Source: Bacillota bacterium (GTDB lineage Bacteria > Bacillota > Clostridia > Oscillospirales > Ruminococcaceae). Taken from it: a DNA stretch of 7,070 bases. The stretch spans positions 1-7,070 of the forward strand of contig JAEWYJ010000046.1 in the NCBI GenBank assembly GCA_023395695.1, given 5' to 3'. The translations under genes and the position numbers were made by a program. Positions 1-6,256 of this stretch are shown here, piece after piece (the stretch's first letter is position 1; every line of letters begins with the position of its first letter). A model generated the notes under the pieces. The model was not told where the DNA came from. It was given only the letters and a program-made list of their open reading frames with translations, and did not search any database.

Positions 1-182
1 ACCTGATCGTTGCTGGCCGCAGTATTTCGGCAGATCATGCCGCCCACGCCGCCATTCGCGTCATGTCCACCTGTACGCAGCTGGGAGAAGCCGCAGGCAT
101 TGCCGCAGCAAAAAGTCTGGCGCTTGGTGTCAATGCCAACAGCCTGGACGGCTCTCTCGTTACCAAAACACTCTTTGTATGA
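1..182 (+). CDS. FAD-dependent oxidoreductase, C-terminal fragment (cut by window edge)
   Basis: Only the last 59 complete codons are present (reading from base 3, stop TGA at 180-182). The segment from LIVAGRSISADHAA through IRVMSTCTQLGEAAGIAAA matches the conserved C-terminal FAD-binding signature of the FAD_oxidored family (PF12831), where a G-R-x-I-S-A-x-H motif is followed by I-R-V-M-x-T-C and L-G-x-A-A-G-x-A-A. In related flavoproteins this part closes over the FAD and carries the final helix. The family contains poorly characterised flavin redox enzymes, often acting on organic acids, so the substrate is unknown. The gene is followed after 18 bases by an anion transporter on the same strand, which suggests one operon in which the transporter imports the enzyme's substrate; this is inference. 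The family is clear; the specific reaction is not. Confidence 0.85.
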   Translation, partial: LIVAGRSISADHAAHAAIRVMSTCTQLGEAAGIAAAKSLALGVNANSLDGSLVTKTLFV

Positions 183-187
183 TCAGT

Positions 188-195
188 AAGGAGGG
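188..195 (+). promoter_or_regulatory. Ribosome binding site of the anion transporter
   Basis: AAGGAGGG is a near-perfect Shine-Dalgarno sequence 5 bases before the ATG at 201. It fixes the transporter start and begins only 5 bases after the upstream stop codon. Confidence 0.9.
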
Positions 196-200
196 TCACC

Positions 201-1646
201 ATGAATAAGAAAACAAGGCAAACCGTTTTTACCGTTATTGGCATTTGCATTATGTTCATGTTTCAACTCATTCCGGCGCCCCAGGGCCTGACCCCGCTCG
301 ATATGCAAATTACCGGTGTCTTTTTCGGCACCATTTTTCTCTGGCTGACCGTATCCACCTTCTGGCCAAGCCTTTTGGCCATTGTTGCAGTGACCATGAC
401 ACCCGTCTTTACCCACGCCCAGGCACTGTCCGGCTCAATGGGAAGCTGGGTGACGTCCTTCGTGCTGTTCAGCTCCATCCTCACCTTTGCCCTGAGCAAG
501 AGCGGAATTCTGCGAAGAATCGCCATTTGGTTCATCACCAGGCCGATTGCCAAGAAAAACCCATGGGTTCTTATTTTTCTGTTTTTCCTCGGGCCGCTGG
601 TCATGGGCGCATTCATGTCCCCTATGCCCACTTACATCGTGTTCGCCGCCGTAGCGGAAGAAATCTTCATACAGCTCGGCTACAAGCCGGGCGAGCGCAC
701 TCCCCAGATGCTGATTTTAGGCATTCTCAGCATATCTTCCCTTTCCACAGCATCCACGCCAATTGCCCACACCGTTCCGATTCTCGCTTTTTCGCTCTAT
801 GAAAAAGGGCTGGGCACATCTATCGCCTTTGCCTCCTATACGATTTTCGGAATTGTCGTCTCACTCATTGTTCTTCTGGGCATGATGCTCATTTTCCGTT
901 ATGTCTACAAGCCGGATCTGTCAAAAATTCAAAACTTTAACGCCGAAATTCTTAATAAAGAAAAAACACCCATCAGTGCGCAGGAAAGGTATTCGCTGGC
1001 CGTATTTCTCTGCGTGGTTGTCATCTGGATGCTGCCGGGCCTTATCAAGAACGTGCTCCCCGGCGTATATGGCGCCATCAACGGCCTTGGCACTGCGATT
1101 CCGGCTGTCATCGGCGTTGTGGTGCTTTGCCTGATCACCGTCGACGGAAAGCCCGTGCTCAATCTGGGCGAAGCTTTTAAGAGTGCGCCCTGGGCCGCCG
1201 TGATGATGGTGGCCGCCGCCATGGTGCTCGGCAGCGCGCTTACGGCCGAAAAGGTGACTGTAACGCAGTATATCGTCAATGCGATGACACCTGTTACAAG
1301 CGGGTTGTCACCCATGGTCTTCGTCCTGTGCGTCACGCTGTTCACCATTGTATTTACAAACTTTGCCTCCAACACGGTTACCGTAACGCTGGTCTACACT
1401 ATGGTCATGCCGCTTGTGCTGTCAGGCGCGGTATCTGGTGTAAACCCGGCCGCATTGACCTGTATCATTGGCGCCGCCGCCTCTCTGGCACAGGCAACGC
1501 CGCCATCCACTGCGCAGGCCGCCATAGCGGCTGGCAGCGGCTGGCTTGAGGTCAACACCATGTTCCGCTACGGGCTGCTGATCGGCCTTCTCGAAGTCGT
1601 TATTTTGACCTTTATCGGATATCCAATCCTAAACGCCATTATGTAA
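201..1646 (+). CDS. DASS/SLC13-type (ArsB/NhaD superfamily) anion transporter
   Basis: A 481-residue polytopic membrane protein, the usual length for divalent anion:sodium symporters of the DASS/SLC13 (CitT/INDY) group, which import di- and tricarboxylates or sulfate. Hydrophobic segments run almost throughout (about 9-25, 34-68, 82-97, 121-160, 170-200, 208-235, 264-282, 298-313, 330-348, 370-410, 416-445, 455-480), broken by a charged cytosolic loop near 236-263. The second-half substrate motif S-N-T is intact at 390-392, followed by a STPPN-like re-entrant signature (ATPPSTAQA, 432-440). In the first half the matching SNT appears replaced by S-P-M-P-T (140-144), followed by a serine/threonine-rich hairpin (178-186). 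Start ATG 201 has an excellent ribosome binding site. The gene follows a FAD oxidoreductase and ends at a strong terminator. An organic acid is the likeliest substrate, but the sequence does not settle this. Confidence 0.85.
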   Translation: MNKKTRQTVFTVIGICIMFMFQLIPAPQGLTPLDMQITGVFFGTIFLWLTVSTFWPSLLAIVAVTMTPVFTHAQALSGSMGSWVTSFVLFSSILTFALSKSGILRRIAIWFITRPIAKKNPWVLIFLFFLGPLVMGAFMSPMPTYIVFAAVAEEIFIQLGYKPGERTPQMLILGILSISSLSTASTPIAHTVPILAFSLYEKGLGTSIAFASYTIFGIVVSLIVLLGMMLIFRYVYKPDLSKIQNFNAEILNKEKTPISAQERYSLAVFLCVVVIWMLPGLIKNVLPGVYGAINGLGTAIPAVIGVVVLCLITVDGKPVLNLGEAFKSAPWAAVMMVAAAMVLGSALTAEKVTVTQYIVNAMTPVTSGLSPMVFVLCVTLFTIVFTNFASNTVTVTLVYTMVMPLVLSGAVSGVNPAALTCIIGAAASLAQATPPSTAQAAIAAGSGWLEVNTMFRYGLLIGLLEVVILTFIGYPILNAIM

Positions 1647-1677
1647 CATGCCATCGCGCATCAATTGCCATCAAAGC

Positions 1678-1724
1678 AGGAGCAGGCACCCCCTTAAAAC
1701 GTCAGGGGGTGCCTGCTCCTTTTT
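1678..1724. terminator. Strong intrinsic terminator between convergent genes
   Basis: A perfect 16-bp stem (1678-1693 with 1705-1720) carries an 11-base loop and is followed on the plus strand by five T (1720-1724). It ends the oxidoreductase/transporter unit. It also lies 24 bases past the stop of the minus-strand operon. Read that way the stem is the same, but the tail is only GCTTTGAT, so termination of the minus-strand operon is probable but weaker. Confidence 0.93.
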
Positions 1725-1747
1725 CTGAGGCAGCGCCCCGAAGCGGG

Positions 1748-3220
1748 TTACGATGCCGTCACAAAGCTTAAGGCCGCCAGTATTTCGTTGTTGGTCACGG
1801 CGCGCTTAGGATTAAAATATCCGTCCTCAAGCGCAAAGATGCCCTGGTCGACAAGCGTGCGCACAATACGGGGCTTTTCGCATGCGTCAATATCCGCAAT
1901 TTGGGCGTTGGCCGTAGGCGAAAAGTCACCGATTAAAAACACTGTTTTAGCCAGCGCCTCTCTGGTAACCGGCTGGTCCGGATAAAAATACTCCCGGCCG
2001 TCCTGCGCCTTTTCCCAGTCGATATAGCCGCCGAAAACAGCGGTTTCTACCGCGTCAAAGCCGTCGTCATTCCAACGGACATCCTCGAACAGGCCAAAGG
2101 TATGCCCCTTTTGCTCTGTCTGATAATATTTTGAGGAGGACGGCACATAAACCGGCAGGTGCAGCGCCTTGGTGACAATTTCCGCATAGCTCAGGCGGGT
2201 GGCGGTGTCGTCATTTGCAAAGGCCGACATGTCGTCCATCAGCTCAGGATACAGAAAACGCGCCATTTCGGCAATGCCTTTTTGAAAGCGAAAGGTGGGG
2301 GAATTGATAAGCTTATCGGTAATCAGATAAACCCGGTTTTCCTTAACGGCCTTAATGGTTTCAAAGCCATCCCGCTCACCAATGGAGATCAGGTTGCCTC
2401 CGGCGTTCATCGCGCCGCGCTGCGAGACGTAAACATCGATGCGGTCGGCGTTTTCCAAAACCCGTTCAATGCCGAAGGCTGCAAAGGTGCTGCCCTTTTC
2501 AACCGGCGGCGCGTCGGCAGCCAGATTAATGCCGCCTGCAAACGCAATGGCGCGCCCGGGCATAGAATCGGGTGTAACGGTGCGCAGCTCAATCTCAGTT
2601 GCTTCCATAAATACCGTTTTCTTGTCGGGTAGCTGCGCGGTACGGGTGGCAATGCCGTCAATGGCGGCATAGAAATCGGTCAGCCGCCGCTGCGCCATTT
2701 CTTGGGTACCGGTGAGCGCGGCCAACTTTCCGATATAATCCGAAAACTTGTCGTAGCTGTCGGGATAAAGCGAGACAACCGGGATGCCCGCGCGCTCAAT
2801 TTGGGCGATATAATCGGGCGCGTTGCGGGCGATAAACGGGCGGATCAGCACGAGGTCGGGCTCGGCCGCGATAATTTGCTCGGGGTCGCCCTTATAGTCG
2901 AAGGCGGGCAATAGTGCCGCCTCGGGCGGGTAGATGCTGCCGGTATAGACGCCGATAAGCTTATCGCCAGCGCCGATCTCATAAAGATTTTCAGTATGGG
3001 CCGAATACAACGAGATAATGCGGCTGCACGGGGCGTCAAGCCGGACTTCGCGCCCATCGTCGTCAGTGAACTGTATGGCAACCGCCTCGTCCGCCGCCTG
3101 CCCCGGCGCAACCGAAAGCGATGTTGACGGCGCGGCACAAGCGGCCAGCGCAATGCAGCATAGAACAGCCAACACAATCGTTGCTTTTCTTTTAATCGGG
3201 TTGAAAAAATTGTTCATCAT
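1748..3220 (-). CDS. BtuF/FecB-type ABC transporter substrate-binding lipoprotein with C-terminal SLH-like repeats
   Basis: A 490-residue lipoprotein. Basic N-terminus, hydrophobic segment 14-27 and lipobox L-A-A-C with Cys28 as the lipidated residue. Residues about 47-328 form a periplasmic-binding domain of PF01497 (class III, for corrinoids, heme and ferric siderophores). Family landmarks: RIISLYSAHTENLYEIGAGD (67-86), EQIIAAEPDLVLI (114-126), and the terminal IKAVKENRVYLI (289-300) and IAEMARFLYPEL (316-327). The family is usually about 280-350 residues; the extra 150 residues carry SLH-like sequence: a remnant at 341-354, a fuller repeat at about 376-433 containing YFYPDQPVTREALAKTVFLI (411-430), and another at about 441-488 (GYFNPKRAVTNNEILAAL). 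It is the last gene of the riboswitch operon. Its ATG directly abuts the chelatase TAA and has no good ribosome binding site, so it is probably translated by coupling; a second ATG follows at once. Corrinoid is the favoured ligand from the riboswitch; heme or metal chelates remain possible. Confidence 0.88.
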   Translation of the reverse strand: MMNNFFNPIKRKATIVLAVLCCIALAACAAPSTSLSVAPGQAADEAVAIQFTDDDGREVRLDAPCSRIISLYSAHTENLYEIGAGDKLIGVYTGSIYPPEAALLPAFDYKGDPEQIIAAEPDLVLIRPFIARNAPDYIAQIERAGIPVVSLYPDSYDKFSDYIGKLAALTGTQEMAQRRLTDFYAAIDGIATRTAQLPDKKTVFMEATEIELRTVTPDSMPGRAIAFAGGINLAADAPPVEKGSTFAAFGIERVLENADRIDVYVSQRGAMNAGGNLISIGERDGFETIKAVKENRVYLITDKLINSPTFRFQKGIAEMARFLYPELMDDMSAFANDDTATRLSYAEIVTKALHLPVYVPSSSKYYQTEQKGHTFGLFEDVRWNDDGFDAVETAVFGGYIDWEKAQDGREYFYPDQPVTREALAKTVFLIGDFSPTANAQIADIDACEKPRIVRTLVDQGIFALEDGYFNPKRAVTNNEILAALSFVTAS

Positions 3221-4177
3221 TTATTGGTCCAGCGCGTCGATGGCGTCCTGTGTATGCTCGACAAACATCTTCTGAATGCCTGCGTACTCGCCAAGGCCCT
3301 TCAGGACACACTCGACCTCGTAGCCCTCGCCCTTAAACTGGGTCTTCCACGAATCCTCTTCGTCACCGGCCATGTCGTTGTTGGCATGATCGCCCGCGAC
3401 GATCATCAGCGGCAGCAGCACCACTTTGGTCGCGTCGGTCTTGGCAACCTCGGCCATGACCTCCTCAAGCCCGGGCTCAGCCTCCACGGTGCCGATATGA
3501 TAGTTTTTCGCGCCCTCCATCGCCTTAACAATGCCGTCGAGCTTGGCATAGGTCGCGTTAGCGGCGTGCTCGGTACCGTGGCCCATGAACACAACGGCAG
3601 TCTTGTCCACGTTATACGGGGCGGTGTCTTCGACAATGATGTCCGCCAGCTCGGCGTAATCCGCGTCGCTTGACAGCAGCGGCGCGCCGATCGAAAAGGC
3701 GTCGAATTTGTCCTTAAACGGCGTCACCTCCGCGACCATGTCGTCATACTCAAAACCGTTCATTACGTGGGTGGGCTGAATCACCAGCGTTTTGACGCCG
3801 TCGGCCACCAGCCGGTTCATTGCCTCCTCGACATTGTCAATCTGCTCGTTGTCGCGGCTTTTGAGCTTGTTGATGATGGTCTGGCTTGTAAAGGCACGGC
3901 GCACCTCAAAGTCGGTAAAGGCATCGGTGATGGCCGCCTCTACCGCGCCGATCGTCGCGGCACGGCTCTCGTTGTAACTGGTGCCAAAGCTCACGACAAG
4001 AATCGCTTTTTTGACTTCGCCTTGCGCGGTCGCGGATTCGGCCCCTGCCGATTCGGGCGCCTGCGCCACAGGCTCAGTGCTTTGGGCGGTCGAAGCTGAC
4101 GCAGGCTTTCCAGCGCCGCCGCAGGCCGTCATCCCCAGCATTAAAATTGCCAACAGTATTGTCCTCATTCGTTTCAT
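3221..4177 (-). CDS. cbiK: CbiK-family sirohydrochlorin cobaltochelatase with lipoprotein signal peptide
   Basis: 318 residues. Positions about 56-318 match anaerobic cobaltochelatase CbiK (PF06180) along the full domain, which inserts Co2+ (or Fe2+ in vitro) into sirohydrochlorin during early-cobalt B12 synthesis. Shared landmarks: KKAILVVSFGTSYNESR (56-72), RRAFTSQTIINKL (93-105), NGFEYD (140-145), GAPLLSS (164-170), FMGHGTEH (197-204), VEAEPGLEEV (231-240) and AGDHANNDMAGDEEDSW (261-277). The metal-site histidines are H200 and H264, with E143 where the Salmonella enzyme has its active-site glutamate. Unlike the cytosolic enzyme it begins with a lipoprotein signal (MKRMRTILLAILMLGMTAC, lipidated Cys19) and an Ala/Ser/Glu-rich linker (20-54), so it should act outside the membrane. 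A periplasmic homologue (CbiK-P) is known from Desulfovibrio vulgaris. The start has AGAGG 8 bases upstream. It is the third gene of the operon, 71 bases after the ATPase and abutting the binding protein. Confidence 0.92.
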   Translation of the reverse strand: MKRMRTILLAILMLGMTACGGAGKPASASTAQSTEPVAQAPESAGAESATAQGEVKKAILVVSFGTSYNESRAATIGAVEAAITDAFTDFEVRRAFTSQTIINKLKSRDNEQIDNVEEAMNRLVADGVKTLVIQPTHVMNGFEYDDMVAEVTPFKDKFDAFSIGAPLLSSDADYAELADIIVEDTAPYNVDKTAVVFMGHGTEHAANATYAKLDGIVKAMEGAKNYHIGTVEAEPGLEEVMAEVAKTDATKVVLLPLMIVAGDHANNDMAGDEEDSWKTQFKGEGYEVECVLKGLGEYAGIQKMFVEHTQDAIDALDQ

Positions 4178-4185
4178 TATTTTAA

Positions 4186-4190
4186 CCTCT
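4186..4190 (-). promoter_or_regulatory. Ribosome binding site of the chelatase gene
   Basis: AGAGG on the minus strand lies 8 bases before the ATG ending at 4177. It supports the first ATG over the later in-frame ATG at codon 4. Confidence 0.65.
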
Positions 4191-4205
4191 TTTCGTTTTA
4201 TCGCC

Positions 4206-4238
4206 TACCGCAAAGCGTGCCATAAAATATGGCCGGTA
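4206..4238 (-). other. Intercistronic hairpin between ATPase and chelatase genes
   Basis: A 6-bp perfect stem GCCATA/TATGGC (4219-4224 with 4228-4233) has a 3-base loop. It can be extended by TACCG/CGGTA (4206-4210 with 4234-4238) across an 8-base bulge. No T-run follows on the minus strand, so it is not an intrinsic terminator. It may affect message stability or processing between the transporter genes and the lipoprotein genes, or be incidental. Confidence 0.4.
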
Positions 4239-4248
4239 TTGGGCAGGT

Positions 4249-5019
4249 CTATTGTATTGTATCGTAAACACAAAGTCCCCTGCCGGGGATAATCTGCGCC
4301 CTGATACCAAATACCGTTTCTAAAAGTGCCTCGGTAAAAACCGTTTCGGGGCTGCCAAGCGCCGCCAACCGGCCTTCGTGCAGCGCAACGACACGGTCGC
4401 TGCAGCTATAGGCGGTCGAGAGGTCATGGTTGACCGCAATTACGGTCAGCCCCTTACGGACAAGCCCCCTTAAGAGCTGGTTCATCCTGATTTTGACGGC
4501 GGCGTCGAGATCGGACATCGCTTCATCCAACAGCAAAAGCCGGGGGCGCTGCGCCAGTGCGCGCGCCAATAGCACCCGCTGGTATTCGCCGCCGCTTAAT
4601 TGGGTGATCGGCTTATCAGATAACGATAGAACGCCGGTCTGAGTCATGACCGCGCCGATCGCTTCAAGGCTCTGCGCATCGATGTGCTCAAAGCGTGCGC
4701 GGTGTGGGTACAGTCCCAGCATCACAAACTCAAAGCAGGTGAACGGAAAATTGGCCGGGGTGTTCTGACTGATGATCGCAATGTGTCTGGCGCGCTGCAA
4801 AGGCGGCAGCTTAGTCAGATTTTCTCCCTGATACAGCACCTCCCCGGATAGCGGCGTTAAATATCCGCATAAGAGCTGCATCAGCGTCGATTTTCCGCTG
4901 CCGTTCTCGCCGATAATGGACAAATATTCCCCCTCGCGGACCGAAAAAGTCACATCGTCGAGTACCCGCTGCGTGCCGTAACGAAAAATCAGCTTATCGG
5001 CGCAAAGGAGTTCAGCCAA
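4249..5019 (-). CDS. btuD: BtuD/FecE-type ABC transporter ATP-binding protein
   Basis: Read from a TTG start at 5019 this is 256 residues, the usual length for the ATPase of B12/iron-chelate importers. Cytosolic subunit that powers the permease. Motifs: Walker A GENGSGKST (37-45), Q-loop Q85, signature LSGGE (141-145), Walker B LLLLDE (161-166), D-loop SDLD (169-172) and H-loop H198. All catalytic elements are intact, and FFEVMLGLYPHR-like sequence after the Q-loop is typical of this subfamily. The frame stays open upstream to 5241, but that extension lies inside the permease gene in another frame and is cysteine/tryptophan-rich, unlike a transporter N-terminus. AAGGGGG (5034-5028) lies 8 bases before the TTG and gives MAELLCADKLIFRYG, a normal family beginning. 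GTG at 5028 is a less likely alternative because the purine run is immediately next to it. It overlaps the permease stop by 8 bases, indicating translational coupling. Confidence 0.92.
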   Translation of the reverse strand: MAELLCADKLIFRYGTQRVLDDVTFSVREGEYLSIIGENGSGKSTLMQLLCGYLTPLSGEVLYQGENLTKLPPLQRARHIAIISQNTPANFPFTCFEFVMLGLYPHRARFEHIDAQSLEAIGAVMTQTGVLSLSDKPITQLSGGEYQRVLLARALAQRPRLLLLDEAMSDLDAAVKIRMNQLLRGLVRKGLTVIAVNHDLSTAYSCSDRVVALHEGRLAALGSPETVFTEALLETVFGIRAQIIPGRGLCVYDTIQ

Positions 5020-6073
5020 GGCTTGCACCCCCTTGCCGCCGGATGAATATGTAAATAAAAAACGGGCCACCCAGCAGCGTGGTGAGCACGCCCACCGGAA
5101 TATCGCCCTGCCCCAAAAGACGGGCGAAGCAGTCGGCCAGCCCCAGCAGCAGTGCGCCCGAAAGGCCCGAAAGCGGCATAAGCAGCCGGTTATCGGCTGA
5201 AAGCCAAAAGCGCAGCATGTGTGGCACAATAAGACCGACAAAGCCGATAATGCCGCAGACCGAAACGCACGCAGCCGTCATAAGCGCCCCTAAAAGCAGA
5301 AACAGCAGCCGGGTACGGCGCACGTTGACACCAAGACTGAGCGCCTGACGCGCTCCAAGGCTCATAATATTCAAACGGTCGGAGAACCAGACGGCCAGCA
5401 GGCCGCAGGTCAGCACCACCGGGGCTAAAAGCGCGACGTCGTTCCAATTTTTGGCCGAAAGGCTGCCCATAAGCCAAAACACAATAGCGCCGACATTCTC
5501 TCCCGCCATCATTTTAATAAAGCTGATGCCGGAGGAAAAAATAGCGCTGACAATCATGCCTGAAATAATCATGTTGCCGGTGACAAGCCCACTGCCTTTA
5601 CCCGAAAGATAGACGACAATGCGCAGCGTCACAAGTGCAAAGAGCAGCCCCGCAGGCGTCACGGGCAGCATCAAGCCATAGGTAATATTTAAAAACAGCG
5701 CCAGACTGGCCCCAAACGCGGCGCCGGTGGAAACGCCCATCGTATAGGGATCGGCCATGGGGTTTTGCAAAATAGATTGAAAAATGACGCCTGATATCCC
5801 CAGCGCCATACCAACCAGCATGCCGCATAAAATACGCGGCATGCGGATACGCCAGATGACAGCAACGGCGTTTTCCTTAATATCGCCGAGCCAGCGGGCA
5901 TCGCCGGTAACACGCGATAAAATAATTCTGGCACTATCCCCCACCGAGATGGCCATAGCACCGGTGTTTACCCCATAAAGCAGCAGCGCCGCAAGCGCCG
6001 CAATTAAAAAAAACGCGAGAAGCATCGCTCTTTTGCGCTGTCGGCGGTAAAGCGCGAGCAATTCGACGGGCAT
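5012..6073 (-). CDS. btuC: BtuC/FecCD-type ABC transporter permease
   Basis: 353-residue integral membrane protein, the standard length for FecCD-family permeases (PF01032) that move corrinoids, heme or ferric siderophores. After a basic N-terminus, hydrophobic segment 17-34 begins about ten membrane spans. Family signatures: RMPRILCGMLVGMALGISG (77-95), QNPMADPYTMGVSTGAAFG (103-121), FWLMGSL (199-205), IIGFVGLIVPHMLRFW (275-290, the coupling region that contacts the ATPase) and GDIPVGVLTTLLGGPFF (323-339). Start chosen at ATG 6073 because GGAGGTG sits 4 bases upstream. The frame is open further to 6253 but that stretch overlaps the leader terminator and hairpins and has no membrane-protein character. 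First gene of the riboswitch-controlled operon; its end overlaps the ATPase start by 8 bases. Corrinoid import is inferred from the riboswitch; the permease sequence alone does not separate B12 from iron-chelate transporters. Confidence 0.92.
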   Translation of the reverse strand: MPVELLALYRRQRKRAMLLAFFLIAALAALLLYGVNTGAMAISVGDSARIILSRVTGDARWLGDIKENAVAVIWRIRMPRILCGMLVGMALGISGVIFQSILQNPMADPYTMGVSTGAAFGASLALFLNITYGLMLPVTPAGLLFALVTLRIVVYLSGKGSGLVTGNMIISGMIVSAIFSSGISFIKMMAGENVGAIVFWLMGSLSAKNWNDVALLAPVVLTCGLLAVWFSDRLNIMSLGARQALSLGVNVRRTRLLFLLLGALMTAACVSVCGIIGFVGLIVPHMLRFWLSADNRLLMPLSGLSGALLLGLADCFARLLGQGDIPVGVLTTLLGGPFFIYIFIRRQGGASLG

Positions 6074-6077
6074 AGAA

Positions 6078-6084
6078 CACCTCC
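6078..6084 (-). promoter_or_regulatory. Ribosome binding site of the permease gene
   Basis: GGAGGTG on the minus strand lies 4 bases before the ATG at 6073 and 5 bases after the terminator's T-run. It decides the start codon against the longer open frame. Confidence 0.85.
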
Positions 6085-6089
6085 GATGC

Positions 6090-6126
6090 AAAATAAAAAA
6101 GCCTGCGGCTTTGCGGCGCAGGCTTT
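6090..6126 (-). terminator. Leader intrinsic terminator (expression platform of the riboswitch)
   Basis: On the minus strand AAAGCCTGCG (6126-6117) pairs with CGCAGGCTTT (6107-6098) as a perfect 10-bp stem with a 9-base loop, followed by TTTTTTATTTT (6100-6090). It stands between the cobalamin riboswitch and the permease ribosome binding site, so it is the likely switch: cobalamin-bound RNA should let this stem form and stop transcription of the importer operon. The competing antiterminator could not be assigned by eye. Confidence 0.88.
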
Positions 6127-6256
6127 GATTAAAGGGTAAACCAAACGGCCCCGCGCCGGGGTGTCGCCCGCGCGGAGTTTGTGATTTTCCGTTTAAAGCT
6201 TCCGATCGTCCGCAGAACAGTTTAACTATTGCCCGCATAGCATCTGCGGACAATCA
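6127..6256 (-). other. Structured leader between riboswitch and terminator
   Basis: About 130 non-coding bases. Two further inverted repeats are visible: GTCCGCAGA/TCTGCGGAC (6243-6251 with 6208-6216, 9 bp perfect, 26-base loop), and a GC-rich one, CCGCGC/GCGCGG (6151-6156 with 6170-6175), inside which CCCC/GGGG (6149-6152 with 6158-6161) offers an alternative fold. They probably belong to the expression platform. No open frame with a ribosome binding site is seen. Confidence 0.55.

Noticed and set aside
2159..2632. Plus-strand open frame of 157 codons antisense to the binding protein
   Set aside because: It mirrors the codon structure of the real gene on the other strand. No ribosome binding site or family similarity was seen. 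The same applies to the 149-codon frame at 3224-3673 antisense to the chelatase.
4219..4233. Intercistronic hairpin as an operon-splitting terminator
   Set aside because: No T-run follows on the minus strand, and no promoter was recognised before the chelatase gene.
5020..5241. Upstream extension of the ATPase open frame
   Set aside because: It lies entirely inside the permease gene in another frame, is rich in Cys, Trp and Arg, and resembles no transporter N-terminus. The TTG at 5019 has the better ribosome binding site.
6074..6253. Upstream extension of the permease open frame
   Set aside because: It overlaps the leader terminator and hairpins and has no membrane segment. ATG 6073 has a strong ribosome binding site.
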